In this document: positions 1 to 5,091 of the stretch, in pieces | How the letters are laid out: the number at the start of each line of letters is the position of its first letter | Position numbering within the stretch: the stretch's first letter is position 1 | Assembly (NCBI GenBank): GCA_964646425.1 | Contig: CAZYEI010000065.1 | Location: 1-5,091 of the forward strand | Direction of reading: 5' to 3' | DNA: 5,091 bases | Source of the DNA: CAZYEI01 sp964646425 | GTDB taxonomy: Bacteria; Bacillota_I; Bacilli_A; RFN20; JAISJY01 | Notes under the pieces: model-generated | Databases searched by the model: none | What the model saw: the letters and a program-made list of their open reading frames with translations, nothing else | Told to the model about the DNA's origin: nothing | Program-made: the position numbers and the translations under genes

Positions 1-67
1 TACCAAAACAAATTAAATAAATCAAGTATAACTTAAATTATTGTTATTAATGTCTCTCTTTTAATTA
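1..67. other. AT-rich segment downstream of kdgK, no gene or clear terminator
   Basis: After the kdgK stop (68-70) the remaining bases are almost all A and T. I see no stable stem followed by a T-run on the minus strand and no start codon with a ribosome binding site. The operon may therefore continue to the left of the window. Confidence 0.5.
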
Positions 68-1090
68 TTATCTTTGAACTCTTCCACTAGCATCTCCGTT
101 TACTAATTTTTCGACTTCTGCCACTGAAACTCTATTATAATCCCCCTCAATTGAATGTTTTAATGCTGAAGCCGCCACTGCAAATTCAATTGATTCTTGC
201 ATAGTTTTGTTCATTAATAATGAATAAATAAGACCAGCACCAAAGCTATCTCCGCCACCGACTCTATCTACTATATGCAAATGATAAGACTTAGAAAAAT
301 AAAATTCCTTTCCATCATAAAGCATTCCTGCCCAATCATTATCACTAGCTGATATTGAACTACGTAAAGTTATTGCCACTTTTGAAAAATTAAACTTTTT
401 TACAAGTTCTTTTGCAACAAATTTATATCCTTCATAGTTTAGTTTTCCACCATAAATATCATTATCATTAGTTTCAATTCCAAAAACATCTTTTGCATCT
501 TCTTCATTTGCAATACAAACATCAACATATTTACACAATTTTGACATTGTAATATTAGCTTGTTCTTTAGTCCAAAGTTTACTTCGATAGTTTAAATCGC
601 ATGATATTGTTATGTTTCTTTTTTTGGCGGCCTCACAAGCCATTATGCAAATATTTGTAACACTCTCGCTAAGTGCTGGTGTTATTCCTGTAAAGTGAAA
701 CCAATCAGCATCAGCAAATATTGCATCCCAATCAAAATCTTCACAATTGGCTTCTGCAATCGATGAATGTGCTCTATCATAAATACAAGCACTACCTCTT
801 TGACTTGCTCCTTTTTCTAAATAATAAATTCCCACACGACTTCCACCTCTAATAATTTTAGAAGTATCAACACCTAATCCCCTTAAAGAATTAATCGCAG
901 CCTGACCGATTGCATGATCAGGAAGTTTAGTTACATAAGTACTTTCAATCCCATAATTAGCTAATGATACGGCTACATTTGCTTCGCCCCCACCAAATGT
1001 AGCATTCATTTGATCATTTTGAAAGAACCGATTATACCCATTAGGAGTAAGTCTTAACATTATTTCTCCAAATGTAACTACTTTTTTCAT
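68..1090 (-). CDS. kdgK: 2-keto-3-deoxygluconate kinase (PfkB family sugar kinase)
   Basis: This 340-residue cytoplasmic kinase phosphorylates 2-keto-3-deoxygluconate (KDG) with ATP to give KDPG, the substrate of the aldolase encoded just upstream. The PfkB/ribokinase fold shows in the N-terminal strand VVTFGEIMLRL (4-14), the sugar-binding GGGEANVAVSLA segment (33-44), the DLNYRSKLW motif (165-173) typical of KDG kinases, and the C-terminal signature DRVGGGDSFGAG (275-286). The GGGD turn of that signature forms the anion hole and D281 is the expected catalytic base. Length is normal for the family. The start is ATG at 1088-1090, preceded by GAGGAGG (1101-1107) with a 10-nt spacer. It shares an ATGA overlap with the kdgA stop, so translation is probably coupled. 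It is the last gene of the run inside the window. Other PfkB substrates (fructose, ribose) cannot be excluded from sequence alone, but DxNYRxxLW and the neighbours make KDG by far the best call. Confidence 0.93.
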   Translation of the reverse strand: MKKVVTFGEIMLRLTPNGYNRFFQNDQMNATFGGGEANVAVSLANYGIESTYVTKLPDHAIGQAAINSLRGLGVDTSKIIRGGSRVGIYYLEKGASQRGSACIYDRAHSSIAEANCEDFDWDAIFADADWFHFTGITPALSESVTNICIMACEAAKKRNITISCDLNYRSKLWTKEQANITMSKLCKYVDVCIANEEDAKDVFGIETNDNDIYGGKLNYEGYKFVAKELVKKFNFSKVAITLRSSISASDNDWAGMLYDGKEFYFSKSYHLHIVDRVGGGDSFGAGLIYSLLMNKTMQESIEFAVAASALKHSIEGDYNRVSVAEVEKLVNGDASGRVQR

Positions 1091-1629
1091 TTACTTATAG
1101 CCTCCTCTACCAAGAAACTGCCTCCAACAGCTGCAACTTTATCCCATGCTAGATATTCATCTAAATTTGCTCTATTTATACCACCAGTTGGAATAAATTT
1201 AATTTGAGGAAACGGAGCAGCCAAAGCTTTCATTGCTTTTATTCCCCCATAAATATTGGCAGGAAAAAATTTAACAATCGTAATTCCTAAATTAAGTGCT
1301 TGCATTATTTCAGTAGGAGTAACACAACCAGGATAATAAGGAATATTTTTTTCACGGCATTCATTAGCGATATCGATAGATAATCCGGGCGATACTATAA
1401 ATTTTGCTCCAGCATCTATTGCTTGTTTACATTGTTCAATATTTATTACCGTTCCTGCTCCTATATTCATATTAGGGAACTTTTTAATTGCTAATTCCAG
1501 AGCATCTTTAGCACATGCTGTACGAAAAGTTATTTCAGCACAATTAATTTTATTTTTTAAAAGAACATTTAAAATTTTTTCTGTCTCGTTTATTTCTTTA
1601 ATAACAACAACCGGAATAAGTCTATCCAT
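1087..1629 (-). CDS. kdgA: 2-dehydro-3-deoxyphosphogluconate (KDPG) aldolase, short N-terminus
   Basis: This class I aldolase splits KDPG into pyruvate and glyceraldehyde 3-phosphate, the last step of the uronate route, in the cytoplasm. The TIM-barrel landmarks of the Eda/KdgA family are all present: AEITFRT with E32 and R36, GAGT (57-60), the SPG phosphate/pyruvate-site loop (80-82), PGCVTPTE (100-107), the Schiff-base lysine K120 in IVKFFPA, and PTGGI (147-151). At 180 residues it is shorter than the usual 205-215: the protein begins only four residues before the first barrel strand (IPVVVI), so the usual N-terminal helix is missing. I see no alternative ATG in frame upstream; the upstream frame runs through the end of uxuB. 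The start ATG lies 2 nt after the uxuB stop and is preceded by GGGGGT at 7 nt. The stop overlaps kdgK as ATGA. Catalytic residues are intact, so it is probably active. Confidence 0.92.
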   Translation of the reverse strand: MDRLIPVVVIKEINETEKILNVLLKNKINCAEITFRTACAKDALELAIKKFPNMNIGAGTVINIEQCKQAIDAGAKFIVSPGLSIDIANECREKNIPYYPGCVTPTEIMQALNLGITIVKFFPANIYGGIKAMKALAAPFPQIKFIPTGGINRANLDEYLAWDKVAAVGGSFLVEEAISK

Positions 1630-1631
1630 AT

Positions 1632-2483
1632 TTATACCCCCGAATATGCCGAAAAGCCACCATCTATCGGCAAAATAATACCTGTAATAAATCCCGCAGC
1701 CTTTTCGTTAATTAAAAATAATAAGCCACCTTCTAATTCTTCACATAGACCAAGTCTTCCCATTGGAGTGGCATTTAGAATTTTTTTAGTTCTATCAGTT
1801 GGAGTCCCATCATCATTCCATAATAATGTGGCATTTTGTTTAGTTGAAAAAAAGCCAGGTGCTATTGCATTTACTCTAATACCTACTTTTGAAAAATGCA
1901 CAGCTAGCCACTTTGTAAAATTAGATACTGCTGCTTTTGCTCCTGAATATGCTGGTATTTTTGTTAATGGATTAAAAGCATTCATTGAAGAAATATTAAT
2001 AATATTGCAACCTTTTCTTCCAATCATTTGTCGGGCAAAAACTTGTGTAGGAATTAATGTTCCTAAGAAATTAAGATTAAATACAAATTCAACACCATTT
2101 TCATCTAAATCAAAAAAACTTTTGGTATCCTTATCAATATCACCAACTTCAAAGAATTCTTTATCAGTTGTTGCCTTATGATTATTCCCTCCTGCACCAT
2201 TAATCAAAATATCACATGGACCAAAATCACTTAATATCTTATTAGCCACTTTTTCACACACTTTTTTATTTAAAACATCACAATAATAAGCTTTAGCAGT
2301 GCCGCCTTCTGTAATAATTTCAGTAGTATTTTTTTCTATTGCTTCTTCATTTATATCCAATAAAGCTACTTTTGCACCAGCACGTGCTAATACTTTTGCA
2401 AAATAACTACACAATACTCCACCAGCACCAGTTACCACTGCAACCTTACCTGCTAAATTTGTGTTTAAGACATTATTTTTCAT
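1632..2483 (-). CDS. uxuB: D-fructuronate reductase / D-mannonate oxidoreductase, SDR type
   Basis: This 283-residue short-chain dehydrogenase most likely reduces D-fructuronate to D-mannonate with NADH, between UxaC and UxuA. It belongs to the Bacillus YjmF/UxuB type, which is unrelated to the E. coli UxuB polyol-dehydrogenase family. Visible motifs are the dinucleotide loop TGAGGVLC (18-25), D43 at the end of strand 2 (favours NAD over NADP), NGAGG (95-99), the structural Asn N138 in NLNFLG, catalytic S166 in NISSMNAF, YSGAK (Y179, K183), and a PGFF segment followed by the usual substrate-loop insertion. The start chosen is ATG at 2481-2483, where the protein begins MKNNVLNTNLAGK. The frame stays open to another ATG at 2628-2630, but that 49-residue extension lies inside uxuA and resembles no SDR. 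The chosen ATG has AAGGAG (2491-2496) with a 7-nt spacer and overlaps the uxuA end by 11 nt. A different sugar-acid SDR is possible, but the context argues for UxuB. Confidence 0.85.
   Translation of the reverse strand: MKNNVLNTNLAGKVAVVTGAGGVLCSYFAKVLARAGAKVALLDINEEAIEKNTTEIITEGGTAKAYYCDVLNKKVCEKVANKILSDFGPCDILINGAGGNNHKATTDKEFFEVGDIDKDTKSFFDLDENGVEFVFNLNFLGTLIPTQVFARQMIGRKGCNIINISSMNAFNPLTKIPAYSGAKAAVSNFTKWLAVHFSKVGIRVNAIAPGFFSTKQNATLLWNDDGTPTDRTKKILNATPMGRLGLCEELEGGLLFLINEKAAGFITGIILPIDGGFSAYSGV
1636..1641 (-). promoter_or_regulatory. Unusual ribosome binding site of kdgA (GGGGGT)
   Basis: GGGGGT on the minus strand lies within the last uxuB codons, about 6-7 nt before the kdgA ATG. It is a poorer match to AGGAGG than the sites of the other genes. 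Since the uxuB stop and kdgA start are only 2 nt apart, kdgA probably relies on ribosomes that have just terminated on uxuB. Confidence 0.6.
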
Positions 2484-3516
2484 TATTATTCTCCTTTTCA
2501 ATTGCTTCAAATAAACCTGATAAGTACATTGCCCCCAAAGCACGATCATAAAGACCATAACCTGGTTTTCCATTTTCGCCAAATATATTTCTTCCATGAT
2601 CTGGACGAACATACCCATTAAAGCCAGCATTCACCAATCGTTTAACAATTTCATATATGTCCAAATCACCAGCAGATGTCAAATGTCCAGTCTCAATAAA
2701 ATCTTGATTATTACAATATTTCAATTGACGAATATGAGCAAAATAAATTCTGCTTGCATATTTTTCTGCCATTTTAGGTAAATCATTAAATCTTCCAGCA
2801 CCTAAACTTCCAGTACAAAAAGTAATCCCATTGTGCTTATTGCGTACAGCATTAAATAATTTATCATAACTATCTTCACATGTAATTATTCGAGGTAAGC
2901 CAAACATATCCCAAGGTGGATCATCAGGATGAATAGCCATATTAATATTAGCTTCATCGCAAGCCCCCATAATACCATTTAAAAAATATATCAGATTGTC
3001 AAATAATTGTGAATGTGAAATATTTCTATATTCTTCTATTAATGAATTTAATTCATCTTTATTATAACTTTCATCCCAGCCAGGCAAATGAAGATTATGT
3101 GGATCCAATCGCAACAATTCTTCATGATTATAAGAAAGTGAATTACTACCATCATCTAACTTTGTTTTTAAATTAGTTCTAAGCCAATCAAAAACAGGCA
3201 TAAAATTATAGCAAATACACTTAACACCATATTTACCTAAATTTCTAATAGTTTGAGCGTAATTTTCTATCAGAACATCTCTAGATGGTTTTCCTAATTT
3301 TATATCTTCATGAACAGGAATAGATTCAATAACTTCCATTTCTAAATTTGAATTGCTACATAATTCTTTTAATTCTCTAATCTTTTCTTCTTCCCAAACT
3401 TCTCCAACTGGAATATCATAAATAGCAGTTACTACTCCGGATACATTAGGTATTTGTTTTATATATTGTAATGGTATAGAATCATTTTTACCATACCATC
3501 TAAAAGTCATTTTCAT
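2473..3516 (-). CDS. uxuA: D-mannonate dehydratase
   Basis: UxuA removes water from D-mannonate to give 2-keto-3-deoxygluconate, using a divalent metal (Mn2+ or Fe2+) in a TIM barrel; it is cytoplasmic. The 347-residue protein begins MKMTFRWYG, the family's characteristic N-terminus. It shows NFMPVFDW (104-111), PGWDESY (145-151), HPDDPPW (196-202), CTGSLG (234-239), AHIRQLK (260-266) and RPDHGR (304-309). By analogy with the Streptococcus enzyme, the metal ligands should be H196, C234, H261 and D306. Its length fits the shorter Gram-positive form; the E. coli enzyme is about 394 residues. The start ATG at 3514-3516 overlaps the uxaC stop as ATGA and is preceded by AAGGGAG (3525-3531) with an 8-nt spacer. 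Its last codons hold the ribosome binding site and start of uxuB. No key residue appears to be missing. Confidence 0.95.
   Translation of the reverse strand: MKMTFRWYGKNDSIPLQYIKQIPNVSGVVTAIYDIPVGEVWEEEKIRELKELCSNSNLEMEVIESIPVHEDIKLGKPSRDVLIENYAQTIRNLGKYGVKCICYNFMPVFDWLRTNLKTKLDDGSNSLSYNHEELLRLDPHNLHLPGWDESYNKDELNSLIEEYRNISHSQLFDNLIYFLNGIMGACDEANINMAIHPDDPPWDMFGLPRIITCEDSYDKLFNAVRNKHNGITFCTGSLGAGRFNDLPKMAEKYASRIYFAHIRQLKYCNNQDFIETGHLTSAGDLDIYEIVKRLVNAGFNGYVRPDHGRNIFGENGKPGYGLYDRALGAMYLSGLFEAIEKENNNEK
2491..2496 (-). promoter_or_regulatory. Ribosome binding site that fixes the uxuB start
   Basis: AAGGAG on the minus strand, 7 nt before ATG 2481-2483 and inside the last codons of uxuA. It supports the short uxuB start over the upstream ATG at 2628-2630, which would add 49 residues unlike any SDR and overlap uxuA by 158 nt. 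Confidence 0.85.
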
Positions 3517-4838
3517 AAAAGAATCTCCCTTATATTTTCATAACATATTTTTTTAATTATTTTCTTAGCCGTATTAAAATCACATTCACCATTTTCAACA
3601 AATGTTCCTAAAAAGTCAGCTAATATACGTCTAAAAAAATCAAATCTAACATAAGAAGAAAAACTACGACTATCAGTTAACATCCCATATGATGTACCTA
3701 AAGTAGAATATTCTGCAATTACTTCTAAATTCTTTTTAATTCCTTTTAAAGTATCATTAAACCACCAAGCTGCTCCCATCTTTATATTTTTAAAAGCACC
3801 TGTTACGGCACATAATTCTTCTAAATTTGTTGTGTTTAAAGAATAAAGTATAGTTATCGGACGCTCATCTTCATTAATTTGATTGAAATATAAAATTAAA
3901 TCTTTAAGATTAGGTTGCTGCCCTATTAAATCAAATCCAGAATCAACACCACAAAGTTTAAACATTTCTTCATTAGTATTACGAATAACAGAAAAATGTA
4001 ACTGCATAATCATTTTTCTTTTTTTATATTCTTTTGTCAACCACACTAAAATAAAACCAAATAAAGAGTCTTTTTCTTCTTTAGATAAGTTAAAACGATT
4101 TAGAAATAATTCGCGAGCTTCTTCTTTATTAGCGTATTTTTTAGGTAATTTTTCAAACCCATGATCAGATATTTTGCATCCTTTAGCAACAAAATAATCT
4201 AAACGATTTTCTAAAGCTAATAATAAATCATCAAGAACTACTATTTTAATTCCTGTCGCTGTAGATAATTTTGTTAAATAATCATCTTCCAGTAAAAATA
4301 ATTTATCAGGTCTAAATGTTGGACGTAATTTTACTCCATTATAATCGCCATGTAGACTTAATCTATCTAAAGGATCATCAGTTGTAGCAATATATTCAAC
4401 TTTAAATTTACTCAATAATTTCGCTACTGAAATATTTTTTATTTTTTCATTCGCTAATTTGTATATTTCTTCTGCAGTTTCACTATTTAATGTCTTATTT
4501 ATTCCAAAGATACTCTTTAATTCCATATGAGTCCAATAATATAATGGATTGCCAATAAGATTTGGCATAATTTCAGCATATTTAATAAATTTATCATGAA
4601 AACTTGCATTACCAGTAATAAAATATTCATCTATTCCACACATTCTCATAACACGCCATTTATAATGATCTTCAGCTAGCCAAAGTTCTCCAATATCTGA
4701 AAATTTAATATCTTCAGCAATACTTACTGGATTTAGATGACAATGATAATCAATAATAGGCATATTTTTAACTTCATTATATAAGCTAATAGCTGCTTTA
4801 CTAGATAGCAAGACTTTATTATCATAAAATTTTTTCAT
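3513..4838 (-). CDS. uxaC: Uronate isomerase (glucuronate isomerase)
   Basis: UxaC is a metal-dependent isomerase of the amidohydrolase superfamily that turns D-glucuronate into D-fructuronate, and in many bacteria also D-galacturonate into D-tagaturonate. The 441-residue protein carries the N-terminal metal motif DYHCHL (30-35; H32 and H34), TTDDP (152-156), LRPTFRPDK (171-179), the second-half histidine H281 in MQLHFSVIRNTN (278-289), GAAWWFND (355-362) and the C-terminal signature GMLTDSRSF (385-393, with D389 and R391). It is slightly shorter than the roughly 470-residue enzymes of E. coli and B. subtilis. In the segment after the signature it reads VRFDFFRR, where I recall RHEYFRR as usual, so a His is replaced by F399. 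The start ATG at 4836-4838 has GGAGGT (4847-4852) with an 8-nt spacer. It is the first gene of the operon; no UxaB or UxaA is seen here, so glucuronate is the likelier substrate. Confidence 0.95.
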   Translation of the reverse strand: MKKFYDNKVLLSSKAAISLYNEVKNMPIIDYHCHLNPVSIAEDIKFSDIGELWLAEDHYKWRVMRMCGIDEYFITGNASFHDKFIKYAEIMPNLIGNPLYYWTHMELKSIFGINKTLNSETAEEIYKLANEKIKNISVAKLLSKFKVEYIATTDDPLDRLSLHGDYNGVKLRPTFRPDKLFLLEDDYLTKLSTATGIKIVVLDDLLLALENRLDYFVAKGCKISDHGFEKLPKKYANKEEARELFLNRFNLSKEEKDSLFGFILVWLTKEYKKRKMIMQLHFSVIRNTNEEMFKLCGVDSGFDLIGQQPNLKDLILYFNQINEDERPITILYSLNTTNLEELCAVTGAFKNIKMGAAWWFNDTLKGIKKNLEVIAEYSTLGTSYGMLTDSRSFSSYVRFDFFRRILADFLGTFVENGECDFNTAKKIIKKICYENIREILL

Positions 4839-4846
4839 CTAGAACT

Positions 4847-4852
4847 ACCTCC
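4847..4852 (-). promoter_or_regulatory. Ribosome binding site of uxaC
   Basis: GGAGGT on the minus strand, 8 nt before the uxaC ATG; a near-perfect Shine-Dalgarno sequence. It is the only one in the operon lying in untranslated leader and not in an upstream gene. Confidence 0.9.
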
Positions 4853-4865
4853 AAAATCTATTTCC

Positions 4866-4881
4866 AAGGAATCGATTTCTT
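4866..4881. promoter_or_regulatory. Putative LacI-family / cre-like operator
   Basis: A 16-bp palindrome reads AAGAAATCGATTCCTT on the minus strand, with 7 of 8 base pairs symmetrical around a central CG. Its core GNAANCGNTTNC matches the inner part of the CcpA cre consensus (TGNAANCGNTTNCA); only the outermost T and A differ. A central CG is the mark of LacI-family operators, the family that includes CcpA and the Bacillus uronate regulators KdgR and ExuR. It lies just downstream of the predicted start point and upstream of the Shine-Dalgarno sequence, where a bound repressor would block transcription. Which protein binds, if any, cannot be told from this window. Confidence 0.5.
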
Positions 4882-4893
4882 ATTCTTTTTAAT

Positions 4894-4902
4894 ATTATAA
4901 CA
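4894..4902 (-). promoter_or_regulatory. Extended -10 promoter of the uxaC-uxuA-uxuB-kdgA-kdgK operon
   Basis: The minus strand reads TGTTATAAT, an exact extended -10 element (TGnTATAAT). At the -35 distance (about 4916-4923) there is only a T-run and no TTGACA, which is acceptable for an extended -10 promoter in an AT-rich setting. The predicted start point is near 4887, giving a leader of roughly 48 nt that holds the palindrome at 4866-4881 and the uxaC ribosome binding site. This is pattern recognition only; no start site is mapped. Confidence 0.7.
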
Positions 4903-4914
4903 TTATTTATATTT

Positions 4915-4946
4915 AAAAAAAATAAAAATGTACAATTAAACATTTT
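4915..4946 (-). terminator. Weak terminator-like hairpin with T-tract upstream of the operon promoter
   Basis: On the minus strand AAAATGT (4946-4940) can pair with ACATTTT (4931-4925) across an 8-nt loop, and this is followed at once by a T-rich run (4924-4915). The stem has a single G-C pair, so it would be a weak intrinsic terminator. It could limit read-through from the upstream intron into the operon. The same T-tract covers the -35 region of the promoter, so it may instead simply be AT-rich promoter DNA. Confidence 0.3.
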
Positions 4947-4958
4947 CTTATTAAGAAA
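4944..4958. repeat. Perfect 7-bp inverted repeat in the operon leader
   Basis: TTTCTTA and TAAGAAA flank a single base, making a 15-nt dyad that begins 13 nt beyond the predicted intron 3' end. It shares 4944-4946 with the terminator-like stem at 4925-4946, so both hairpins cannot form in one RNA. It could be an operator or merely chance in AT-rich DNA. Confidence 0.4.
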
Positions 4959-4985
4959 CTTATATCTTAAAATCAAGTAGATAGT

Positions 4986-5001
4986 GAAAGTAAGTACTTT
5001 C
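4986..5001 (-). ncRNA. Group II intron domain VI hairpin
   Basis: GAAAGTA and TACTTTC pair perfectly over 7 bp around a two-base centre (in RNA probably 6 bp with a 4-nt loop). It lies 12 nt after domain V and 13 nt before the predicted intron 3' end, the right place for the distal part of domain VI. The lower stem flanking the branch A is not clearly paired. Confidence 0.6.
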
Positions 5002-5013
5002 TCGCTCCCTCTC

Positions 5014-5047
5014 ACCACCATACGTACAATCTTCCGTATAAGGCGGT
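5014..5047 (-). ncRNA. Group II intron domain V
   Basis: Exactly 34 nt, the canonical domain V length. On the minus strand ACCGCC pairs with GGTGGT at the base, with the CGC triad at nucleotides 3-5 of the element. The stem continues through TTAT/GTAT, a two-nucleotide AC bulge on the 3' side, and a four-pair upper stem. Two departures from consensus are visible: a T-T mismatch at the seventh pair and an AAGA loop, closed by two G-T pairs, in place of a GNRA tetraloop. These may mean the intron is decaying. Confidence 0.75.
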
Positions 5048-5091
5048 TTAAATAAACATTCTACACTATCCGTTTTGATAGTATTCTAAGA

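Larger units (their letters stand above)
4972..5091 (-). mobile_element. 3' end of a group II intron (domains V-VI), partial at window edge
   Basis: Read on the minus strand, the right end holds a 34-nt domain V (5047-5014), a domain VI hairpin (5001-4986), and the sequence CTACTTGAT (4980-4972), which resembles the ...CTACTCGAT 3' ends of many bacterial group II introns. The A seven nucleotides from the end (opposite 4978) is the expected branch point. After domain V comes GAGAGGGAGC, like the GTGAGAGG that commonly follows it. The catalytic triad reads CGC, as in group IIC introns. Only 44 nt lie beyond domain V, with a small hairpin (5065-5070 with 5077-5082) that would belong to domain IV. 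Whether a reverse transcriptase/maturase gene or the 5' half exists lies outside the window. The exact 3' boundary is inferred from the motif. Confidence 0.75.

Noticed and set aside
1..67. Terminator after kdgK
   Set aside because: Only weak, A/T-only partial dyads are seen and no T-tract follows on the minus strand.
1768..2181. 137-residue open frame on the plus strand
   Set aside because: It is antisense to uxuB, whose SDR motifs are certain, and it has no recognisable domain of its own.
2484..2630. Upstream in-frame extension of the uxuB reading frame (49 extra residues)
   Set aside because: The extension lies entirely in uxuA, shows no SDR similarity, and the inner ATG at 2481-2483 has its own ribosome binding site and the expected distance to the TGAGGVLC motif.
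2339..2781. Two short plus-strand open frames (2339-2551 and 2596-2781)
   Set aside because: Both lie antisense to uxuB/uxuA; their low-complexity Leu/His- or Ile/Asn-rich products and lack of domains mark them as shadows.
3883..4164. 93-residue open frame on the plus strand
   Set aside because: It is antisense to uxaC, with a composition typical of the shadow of an AT-rich gene.
4839..4893. Riboswitch in the uxaC leader
   Set aside because: The predicted leader is only about 48 nt, with no conserved aptamer-like sequence beyond the 16-bp palindrome.
5065..5082. ACTATC/GATAGT hairpin as a transcription terminator
   Set aside because: No T-run follows on either strand; it fits better as a stem of intron domain IV.
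5048..5091. Possible C-terminus of an intron-encoded maturase
   Set aside because: All three minus-strand frames hit stops within this short stretch and none of the partial peptides resembles a maturase end; too little sequence to call.

Overview
The window is a strongly AT-rich bacterial segment. All five real genes lie on the minus strand and are transcribed from the right end towards the left. The protein types, AGGAGG-like ribosome binding sites, a TGnTATAAT promoter and the Bacillus-type (short-chain dehydrogenase) fructuronate reductase point to a low-GC Bacillota, perhaps a gut-associated lineage such as the Erysipelotrichia or Clostridia. TGA is used as a stop (uxaC and kdgA), so the code is standard and not the Mycoplasma code. 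I cannot name the genus.

Layout in transcription order: (i) 5091-4972, the 3' end of a group II intron (domains V and VI), pointing the same way as the operon and cut by the window edge; (ii) 4971-4839, an operon leader with AT-rich dyads, an extended -10 promoter, a 16-bp palindrome of LacI/cre type just downstream of the predicted start point, and a strong Shine-Dalgarno sequence; (iii) 4838-68, five tightly coupled genes: uxaC, uxuA, uxuB (SDR type), kdgA and kdgK; (iv) 67-1, a short AT-rich tail with no gene and no convincing terminator.

Together the five enzymes form a complete cytoplasmic route from D-glucuronate to central metabolism: UxaC (glucuronate to fructuronate), UxuB (fructuronate to mannonate, using NADH), UxuA (mannonate to 2-keto-3-deoxygluconate, KDG), KdgK (KDG to KDPG, using ATP) and KdgA (KDPG to pyruvate plus glyceraldehyde 3-phosphate). 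No transporter, glycosidase, transcription factor, tagaturonate reductase or altronate dehydratase is present, so uptake, control and the galacturonate branch must be encoded elsewhere or be absent.

The metabolic genes are ordinary. The points that merit a second look are the intron remnant upstream of the promoter, the operator-like palindrome in the leader, the competing AT-rich dyads between intron and promoter, and the short KdgA N-terminus. I see no evidence of a wholly new system.
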